Shown here one piece after another: positions 24,207 to 33,800 of a stretch of 64,000 nt of DNA (its first letter is position 1; each line of letters starts with the position of its first letter). The translations under genes and the position numbers were made by a program. Source of the DNA: Purshia tridentata (lineage: Eukaryota > Streptophyta > Magnoliopsida > Rosales > Rosaceae); contig QANT01001444.1 in the NCBI GenBank assembly GCA_003254885.1, positions 110,376 through 174,375 on the forward strand, read 5' to 3'. Under the pieces are notes generated by a model. That model had not been told where the DNA came from. It made no database searches and worked only from the letters and a program-made list of their open reading frames with translations.

Positions 24207-24416
24207 ATGGCGGACTGGGGGCCGGTGTTGATTGGGGTGGTGCTGTTCATTCTGCTGCAACCGGGACTACTGTTCGCATTACCAGGAAACGGCAAGCAGG
24301 TGGAGTTTGGGAGGATGAAGACCAACGGCAAGGCCATAGCTGTCCACACTCTCATCTTTTTCGCTCTCTATGCCATTCTCACCTTGGCCGTCCACATCCA
24401 CATCTATACCGGCTGA
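24207..24416 (+). CDS. DUF3339 small membrane protein, copy 3 (69 aa)
   Basis: Single-exon gene. MADWGPVLIGVVLFILLQPG opens helix 1; the loop is FALPGNGKQVEFGRMKTNGK; helix 2 runs AIAVHTLIFFALYAILTLAV and ends HIHIYTG. It has the full family length and all conserved positions. Codon use is GC-richer than in copy 1. Its start is head-to-head with copy 2. Confidence 0.92.
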   Translation: MADWGPVLIGVVLFILLQPGLLFALPGNGKQVEFGRMKTNGKAIAVHTLIFFALYAILTLAVHIHIYTG

Positions 24417-25508
24417 TCCGGTACTCTCACCGCTTTTCTTCTCTTTTTCTGGCTTCTGTTGTTGTAACAACTTAATAGCTGTTGCTCCTCAAACTTTATA
24501 TATAAAGCTCAGATCTTTTTGGGTTTCAAGTGCTTGGTTTTGGTCCCTAATCTTTTTCATTTTTTTATAATCTATGATTTGGATGATTCTACATATAATA
24601 TTTGAAGGAATCATTCCATTGGATCTCTGGTAGTGTTGTTGAAGTGCTCAAGAGTCGACCCACTACTGAGCTTAAGCTAGTCTAAAAATAGGCAGAAAAG
24701 CCAATCTACCAAAGGAGGCATGGGGAAGTCGATGTTTGTTGAGCCCAAAGCTCATGCTTCTTGGCTCAAGGTGTTCTGGGCAGTGGGTACATTTGAACCC
24801 AGTTTTGACACATTCGGGTAGGACTAGAAATCTGGAATGGTAGGACTAGAAATCTGTAATGACATGTGGTCCCAAGACGACCCTAATTGCCTTTTAATTT
24901 GTTTTTATTATTCTGCTCTGATTGAATATTATATCTGAAGAGGGGTTCGAACTTTGAATTAGAAAGCTTTTTAGAGAAGTGTGTGAGGAATGTGGACGTT
25001 CTCATTCAACTATTTTATAAACCCTTGTTGTTTCAGTTGGTTAAGAATATCCATGGTTTGGTTTGGTATAGGAAATCTTTTTGCTATTCGTGATCGGAAA
25101 TCTTTATACACATGCTTGGATGGTCCTAAGCTCATGCTTTCTGTGTAGCTGATACTACACAACTTCTTATTTTTTGGCCAAGAGCTGATATTACACAACT
25201 TAAAATAATGGAAACTTAATCAGATCAAACTCAATATAGAACAACCATGTGGGGTTGAAACTGAAGAGATGCAATTGCAGGGCACCACTATAAGTAGACA
25301 ATTCATTAATATGCTCATTTACGTTGTCAAGTATGAAGTGAACTAAAACCAATTAGGTAGCGGTACAACATTCAACAAGGAGCGCAGTGTAGTTGAAGAG
25401 GAAGAAGAAAAGCCAAATAAGGAGTTCATTTAAAAAATCAAAATAGTATTAGAAAACAAGAAAAAGGAAACAACCCCAGTTGTGGGTGGTGACTGAAAAT
25501 GATTTGGA
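24417..25508. other. Spacer between convergent DUF3339 copies 3 and 4
   Basis: 3' UTRs and AT-rich DNA. A short direct repeat GGTAGGACTAGAAATCTG occurs twice at about 24818 and 24839. No further gene seen. Confidence 0.5.
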
Positions 25509-25721
25509 TCAGTTGACATGTATGTGAATACCGATTGCAATGATCAAGATGGTGATTATGCAGAAGTATATGACGGCATGGACCAGAATGGCAATCCCAC
25601 TTGTGTTCATGTTTCCGAACTCCATCACCCTTGTCCTTGCTGGTAATTGGAATAGCAGCCCTGGTGACAGCAGGATGAACAAAACCACAGCAGCGACGAC
25701 CGGCCCCCAATCAGCACCCAT
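25509..25721 (-). CDS. DUF3339 small membrane protein, copy 4 (70 aa)
   Basis: Single-exon reverse-strand gene. It begins MGADWGPVVAAVVLFILLSP with one extra glycine after the start; loop LPARTRVMEFGNMNTSG; helix 2 from IAILVHAVIYF to IGIHIHVN. Full length. Upstream, its leader contains a GA microsatellite on the coding strand (CT run at 25723..25745 on the + strand), a common feature of plant 5' UTRs. Head-to-head with copy 5. Confidence 0.92.
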   Translation of the reverse strand: MGADWGPVVAAVVLFILLSPGLLFQLPARTRVMEFGNMNTSGIAILVHAVIYFCIITILIIAIGIHIHVN

Positions 25722-26620
25722 ATCTCTCTCTCTCTCTCTCTCTTCTCTCTCAAATGGAGTGAAATGGAGGTGTGTGGAAACTTGTGACTTCTCTTGAAAT
25801 GGGCGTATGGACTGTTAGATCTTTCCTACTATGTAGAAGGATGTATTCTGTTTCTTAGTGAAGAAGGGAGATTGGGGGATGCTAAACTTAGTGAGAAGGA
25901 AGCCAGTGGGGTTAAAAGAGAAGAAAGGTATTAGTATTAGGAGAAGGTGGTGGGTTTGCTTTAATCTTTATGGGGATTGAAACAAAGGCATTTGCTTGCT
26001 TTCATAAGCTTCCAATAATTGTTCGCCAAGAAGGGCTCTTTTTGCCTGCTTTAGAGATTGATGAAGGTGGTGTCTTCTTTACAGAAATGTCATAAATAAT
26101 ATTTGGAAAATGAAGTGTAAAGTTGTAGTTTTAGGGTAATGCATGTTTGGAATGCTTTCCTTGTTTGATTGACCTTTGTACAGGAAAAAGCTATAAAGCA
26201 TACATCAAGGAATGCAGGGAGGGTGTAGCATAAGTTGAAGAAAGCAACTGTTAGTTACAGCGTTGAAAATGATTAGGCCCAAAACTAGGTCTATTAACTT
26301 GGGCCGGGAACAAGGCCCAGTTAGAGGCTAAGAGCCGTCCAAAGTCCAAAGAAAACAGGCAGTTGATGCCGTCCAATGGGGGCGGTCGAATCCAATCCAA
26401 CCTTGTGCTTCGTCCTGGAGCTTTGTGTTTGACTCCTAAATTCCAAAATTGTCTTAATACAGGCGACTGTATCTGTGTCCCAATTCTCTTTTTATGGTTC
26501 ATTTTCGAAGTAGGTAGCTAGGAGCCTAGGAGCCTAGTACTAGCACACAGTTCTCGTAGCTAGCTCTTTTGATTTTTGGGTAGCATTGTTGGACTTGGTG
26601 TGTGGTGTGATCATTCGATA
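25722..26620. other. Divergent promoter region between DUF3339 copies 4 and 5
   Basis: 899 bp shared by two head-to-head genes. Contains the (CT)n tract at 25723..25745. No coding sequence recognised. Confidence 0.5.
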
Positions 26621-26830
26621 ATGGCGGATTGGGGTCCAGTGGTGATAGCAGTGGTGCTGTTTGTGCTTTTGACACCGGGACTGTTGTTTCAGTTGCCAGG
26701 GAACAGCCGAGTGGTGGAGTTTAACAACATGCAGACGAGTGGGGTCTCCATCTTGGTCCACACAATCATTTACTTTGGTCTCGTCACCATTTTTCTCATT
26801 GCTATTGGTGTTCACATCTTTACAGGCTAG
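26621..26830 (+). CDS. DUF3339 small membrane protein, copy 5 (69 aa)
   Basis: Single-exon gene. MADWGPVVIAVVLFVLLTPG, loop LFQLPGNSRVVEFNNMQTSG, helix 2 from VSILVHTIIYF to GVHIFTG. I chose ATG 26621 rather than the in-frame ATG at 26576, because all other copies start at the M-x-DWGP block and the extra 15 residues have no counterpart. It is very close to copy 1 in loop and helix 2, although the two sit at opposite ends of the array. Confidence 0.92.
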   Translation: MADWGPVVIAVVLFVLLTPGLLFQLPGNSRVVEFNNMQTSGVSILVHTIIYFGLVTIFLIAIGVHIFTG

Positions 26831-27889
26831 CAACCTACCAACCATTTTCATGTCATGTATGAAGTATTATTGTATATGGAGATCCACATCGACTGCCCTT
26901 GGGATCTACTCCTTTTTGAGTTCAGTGTCTTTAATTCTCTTTCTTTCTGTGGGGTACTTACTACTCTTTTGTTTATTTTTATGGAATATATCTTTCAATC
27001 TCTATGAAAGTCTTTTATATAGAACTTTATGTAAATCTATAAAAGTCTCATAATTTTATCAAATCTTATAAAGTCTATTAAGAAGTACACAAAGTTATAT
27101 CATTTAAAAATCAGAAATACATCCCCTAAATTTACTATAAAAAGGAAAACGCGTGTGCTATTAAAGAGGGAAGAGAGAACTGAGCAAAACGACCTAGTAT
27201 AAGAATTAGCACTGGTTAGCACAATTTACATTAGTAGAGGTTCCAGATCATTCTCAGAAAAATATTTGTCCACACACACCATTAGCTACTTATACCACTT
27301 TGATATTATCATCGCCATTTTGGCATTGGTCATAAGACTCGTAACAAATTATTATGAAATTCTACATCCAAAAGATCAAAGAATGCAATTGCACGCAACG
27401 TTGACAACCTAACTCCAGATCGATCAATCCTCAATTTTTGGTTGATTTGGGGAGGAGATTGCAGTTGGGCTGGGATGTAGCACAATGCATAATTTAGTTG
27501 TTCTTTGTATTGGGCCGTACAATGTTGCCTTGAAAGATCTTAAACCCATCAGCCCAACAGCCCAATCTATGATATTGAGGTTGATTTTGTGTTGTCATAA
27601 TGTCATGTTTGAATTGAGACACAAAGCATGACACAGAGAACTGCTCAACTACATACATACATACATACATACATACATTTAGAGACATAGAGCACGAGAG
27701 CCGAGAGATGTCCAGACATCCAAAGCATACAACAAATCAGTCCCCGAAAAAAGAAAGCATTAAATGATACATGTAGTACATAGTACGACTTTAGTGGGAG
27801 TGACACGTGCATGCAGTTGTTCCCAGGTAGGCGTGCGTGGCTAATTCTGCTTCTGACGCATATATACCACTATACTTAGATATGAAAGG
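26831..27889. other. Spacer between the DUF3339 array and the MADS-box gene
   Basis: Contains an (ACAT)7 microsatellite at 27651..27678. No coding or RNA gene seen. The part next to 27889 should hold the MADS 3' UTR. Confidence 0.5.
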
Positions 27890-30800
27890 TCAAAACAAAT
27901 TAAGCATGGGATGTTGATGAGGTCCGTCATTCTCATAATTCTCATAATTTATGTCGTTCTCATGGTGGTTGTTGTCGTCGTCGTTCGAAGAAGTGCTTTG
28001 CTGGACTTCCGGCTCAGCTCCGTCCTTGTCCTTATCCTTGGCCTGCTTCTCCACCATTGCTGCAATCTTAGCCACTCAAAACAAACAAAGCACTTCAAAT
28101 ATTTGTCAGCTTAAATTCTTCTGTGAGTTATCAACTTAATTTATGTCACAATTAATTTCTAGCTAGCTGCTTTCTCCATGCATATGCAATCTAATTTAAG
28201 CATCCATTACCTCCTTTTCCATAAGATCCTTCTCTTCTTCCAGCTGTTTTCCCTGTTCATTAATTAGACCACACCAAATACAACCAACTTAATTAGGAAT
28301 CAGTTTGTTGCTTGCTGTATATTAATTAATCTACATTTATATGCTGCCTGCACACTCTCAACTCTTAACTCTTAACTAATATATACATATATATCAGAAA
28401 CATAATTAAACAAGTAGTGAACCAAAACCCGAATCAGAAATTGCAATTTATGGGCAAGAAAACCCCTTCAACCTCCACTAGAATGCTAACAAGACTCTAC
28501 TATACCAAAAAACAGTATATTTAAGCATGCTCTGATCGATCTGCTGGCATAATACTTGACCCTGCTAAGACAACACTCACTCCAAAGAAACCCCATTTTC
28601 TTTTTATTTGAATACTTAGTAGTTACCAAGTTAGCAGTTCACTCGTTCCAAGAGAGAGAAAAAATAGGCATACCTTCTCAACAAGAGCTTCTACAGTGTC
28701 CATCATTATCTGTGTCTGCATCATTTAATACTATTTTAGTGAGTATAACAGTAACACCACCAATCTACTTATCAGACTACACTCCCAATACCACTCGTAA
28801 TAATTATAGCAGTATCTCAAACTCGCACAATACAAAAGAAAAGAATTCATGCCAGGTCTTACTTCTATAAGTCATTCAGAATTGATATTATATATACATA
28901 TTTGTGCTAAAAGAAGAAGATAGAGAGAAAAGCAGTATCTCAAACTCTTACAATACAAAAGAAAAGAATTCATGCCAGGTCTTGCTTCTATAAGTCATTC
29001 AAAATTGATATTATATATACATATATGTGCTAAAAGAAGAAGATAGAGAGAAAAGGACCTATGTAGAACATATAGTCGGGAGATTTTAGATTGTTACAAT
29101 CTTAGCTTGGAAATTTAACCTTCTGTCATAAAATACTGGTGTTGTTACAGTTGAAATTACAATTTCAGGGATGAATTATATAATTTTTAATCCAAACTTC
29201 ACCAGAAGCATCAACAAATTACTGAATATCATCATGGAGGAGTCGGAAACAATAGAACTAGCGGATAGGTACATGAATTAATATATTGGCAGAGGATGAA
29301 CCTACTTCAAAACTTGAGAGGACAGGAACATAAACAGAACAGAACCGAACAAACATTTGGGACTTTATTGACTGTCAATAGGATAGAGAATAAAAAACTA
29401 TTTAATTAAACAGAGTAAATACAGAACTAGGCATCAGGGAGCATGTTTGGCCACTCAGCCTAACACACGTGGGTGAATTTGCTTTGATACTATGAAGAAA
29501 TCTAATCATCTATCTTAAATTTAATTGGTAATAAAAAGAGTAATCCAAGATTCTTATAAGCCACTATGCAAGGTTATACTTTTTCTAATATTGAACAGTA
29601 CTTCACATTCTCGCATTGTGTATTAGTTAATAATAGTGGTCTGACGGTAATTAAAGAGATTAACTGGGAACATAATAGGAGATAACAACCTTTCTTAATC
29701 TTGTTTGTCTTAATACTGCATCAAGTTGCTTCTCAAGTACTGTGAGCTCTGTCACATCCATATTATCAAGGTTTTGTGCCTCAAGTTCACTGCAAACACA
29801 CAACCAAATGCCAATCAGTATAATGAACATAATGAAGAGTTTGTGCATGAACCGTACCTTTGAACCATTTTCAGTCGGTTAGCGTCTGTGCACAGACCAC
29901 TCCAATCTGAATGATGCCTCTGGGTTTGACACAAAGTTTAAGAAGAGACTCAGAGAGGGGGGTGATAAAGGACAAAACCTCTTCTTATCCAAACTTTATA
30001 TACAGGCTAAAATTATGGTTGATGAGTTTGCAAATATTTAGACACCAATATAAATAAAAACTTGGGTACTAACAAATACAAATTGATATGACTACTATTT
30101 TGATAACTGCACTTTTATTTTCTCATGCTCTAGATAAGAGGATTGTCCTCTTAGCATGTGATGCCAACTTCCAAGATCCCTTTTTATCCTTTAACCTATG
30201 GAATGTGCAGAGTACGAAACCCAGCTTTTGTGGTTCTTGGGAAAAGAATACAGGAGATGATGGAGTTACCAATGACAGGTACCAGTGAAGATTATCACAG
30301 TGCATAAATATACTAAAGATCAGTGATGGTTATATTATTGAAAATATAGTAAAATTTATTTTACCTATGTATAGGTTCAAAGTTGAAGACAAAAAGATAT
30401 AAATTGGAAATGTGTTATTCCATATAAACTTGTCAATCAATGAATTATAATCCTATTCTAATCTAAATTTGATCTTATTAACTGTATATAGATAATCATG
30501 TCCAAATCGAAAATCGTTTGGTTATATAACTATAATCAAATAAACATACAGTTTTGGTAACAATTTGATTTACCATTATTTTATTTATAATGATTACATG
30601 ATTAAACGATTTTCGATTAAATTGATTTTTTACAAAGATGATCTTTAAATAATTATCTAAAATATGAACAGTTCGAATTATGAAAATACATTGTGAAATA
30701 TGAATAATAAAGGAGAAAGTCGGTGGAAAAGGTGTATAGAGGAGGTGAATAGCTTTCTTCATGTCAATTTTATAATCAAGCTTGTAAGCCTATAATAAAG

Positions 30801-33800
30801 CCTATAAACCTATAATGAAGCCGGTAAGCTTATAATCAAGCCTATAAGCCTATAATGAAGCCTGTAATAATCAGTTCAATTTTATGTAGGGCGAAAATGT
30901 TCCACCAACCTTGGTATTATTAACATTCTGGGGATCAGCAATTTCTTCGACATTATGTATCTGATACCGCTCAAGAACTTTTCCTAAACTGAAGCATAAG
31001 AAAATTCGTAAGCACAAGTATTTTATAATTTAAAATGAAGGACGTAAGCATCCATGATATACTTGCAAAGATTAGAAGCCACTTTGTGAATTTAATTTAT
31101 CTAAAACAGTAATCGAAAAGAAATAACATCAATCTCTAGTTACCGGCCTTATTAATAAGAAAAATGTACAATTTTATGCCTAAGAGTAAGCGACCATGGG
31201 TACTCCTTGAATGAAACATGCATACAATTGCAGAAGTAAAGATACAGTACTGTATATATGAAGGGGTTAGCTGAAACCTATTTCTTTTGCAAGTGAAAAA
31301 AGGCCAAATAGATAAAGAAGGTTGCTGTATATGTAGTGTCTTAATTATGACATATGCTATATGCTATGCATTTTTCTTCATGAGGAAGAGAAAACAAAAA
31401 AGTATTTAATTTGTCTCTAATGAGAAAAAGCGAAAACAAACAGCTACGAAATATTGCAGTTATTGACTAATTGGCAGCTCAGTCTTTGTCCTCAACTCAT
31501 ATTCAAAGCAAGGTCGACTGTTAAGCTAAAGTCTAAACTGGCAATTCAAAATTGTAATCAGAAAACTTACCCCAACAATATGAAGCATTCATCCACTGAA
31601 TGAGTATATATATATAGTTTTATCAGATACTTAGTCAACTCAATGGTACTCTTATTTCAGGTGATTGTGGACGATCATTTAGGTGGTTCTACGTCTCAAC
31701 AAATGATTCTTGTTTTGTTAAGCTCGGTGAGAAAATGTGAGAAAGAATTCATTCATTCTATGAAGTCCTACACTGTAATAACAGGCGTAATTAAGTAATC
31801 AAGCAAGCTAGATAAGGCCTAACTAATTCAGGTTTAAGCTAAACTAACAGATATTACTATGCTAACCAAGCAAAGCACGTGCACAACTTAATAGGCACAT
31901 GACTGCATTCTTATACAGTTATACACCAACCGGGATATTAACTATTCATCTTAAATGAAGCACTCATATAGCGTTAAAGTGGCGAATTTGACTCGAGTGT
32001 TGTTTACTTCAAAACGCCATATTATGGGCCAATTCAGACATTGAAAGGACCTTTAACAAACTTGTCAGAAATTGTGTTTTTCTTTTCATTCTTTCGAATT
32101 TTTGCGCTTCTAAATTGGTCACCATATAAATTGGTTGCCTTTAAGCTACCATATAAATTGGTCTGCAATAATAATACAGTCAGCCAAATAAATGCAAGTC
32201 TAGTGTTGAACAACATGTGCAATGACATCTCTCATGTACATCACAATCATGACATCTCTCATGTACATCACAATTAAGTCAACACTAAAAGTACGAGTTG
32301 CATTCTAATGGGTGGGACTCTCAAGCTGCGTAAGGAGGTGCTTTTCCGATACTTTTGAAATTTCACCTCCCAGTTAATATTTTTGATGGGCAATTAAATG
32401 GACTAATGTAAAAATCACTGTTTCACCAGTATTGTGGTTGTTGATTCCTCATTAATTTCATGCTTCTATTTCCTATTAATTAATGATTATTCATGTGAGG
32501 CCGTCTTTTGAGAAGGTGGGAAGAGAATGACCTCACTAATATCATGCTCTTATTATTTCCTATTAATTATTGATTAAATGATTTCCTATGAAGAAATGAC
32601 ATTAATTATATATAAGTTTGCATTCCCTGTTTTTAGATAAAAATCAGAAGAAAAACAATTGAAAAAGCAATATTCATGGAGATGAGTGTGTTTGTAAGAA
32701 AGTGAGAGACTTCTAAGATGTTAAAAGGAATGCGATCTTTTTCTTTGAGGGGGATGTTGACAGTGTTTTATCCCTTCTTCCTTACTTTTGTAATCAATTC
32801 TTTCATTAACTGCTCTTTTTGTACTCTTGTTGTAGAATGTCTTCACACACGTAGAACATAGTTATTGTGTAGAATTAGATTAACTATGAGCCCTTAAATT
32901 GGACAAAAATTTATTAGTTAGTTTGTATTTTTTTCTTCAAAATACCTTAAATTTAATGAGTTAACTTATTCTATCTAATCTAGAAGACAAAGAAAGCCAT
33001 TAGGTTCATAATACAGGGCTTAGTTTCTCTCCTTTCTCGACAAACTCTATCTTTACATCTATCTCACATCATCTGGTGCACATGTTCTGTGTTAAATGTA
33101 AGGATATAGTAAGGCTGGAAGGGTATAGCATGGCTGGAAATGCTAAGAGCCAATAAGTTAGGGTGCACTCGATAAAGGCAGCAAATTATGGCAGTAGTGT
33201 GGTGACAGGACAAACTCAGGAACGACAAGGCAACCTTGGTTCAAACTCCTCAAATCATTAACCCTTTGGTTTCACGATTGCACCCACAATGACATTTAAG
33301 CTCAATCTAGACATCCTTTAGCAATGAAAGAAAATATCCCACATTGAAAATATGAGACCTTACATAATAGCTTATAAGGGTTTGAGTAACTCTTCCGATT
33401 GTAAATTTGTTTTGGGATCGATGCCTATATCTCTTCAATATCAAGTCATGTGAGACTTCAAGTGGCACACAAAGACCTCGTTTGGTCTCTAGAAATGGAT
33501 TGAAAAGGATAAAGATGGAAAGAAAAGGCTTAGCCATAAGGGAAATGTTATTCTTACTAATTCCCACGATTTTGAGGAAATTAGAAGGGATAAATTTTCT
33601 TTATAATTTATCTATCTTATTTCCATCTTCTTTATTCAAGTTATAAATGTCTTCCTCAAATACATATGAATTTGTCATTTATTATTTTCAATTCAATCCT
33701 AACAATCAAACAAGGCCAAATTAAAAGTGTTAGGAGTTGTAAACATTCCTCTAGATGGCATATCTTCAGATGCTATAGCAGCATAGGAGGTATATATCAT

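Noticed and set aside
26576-26620. Upstream in-frame ATG of DUF3339 copy 5
   Set aside because: Adds 15 residues with no counterpart in the other four copies; the M-x-DWGP start at 26621 fits the family.
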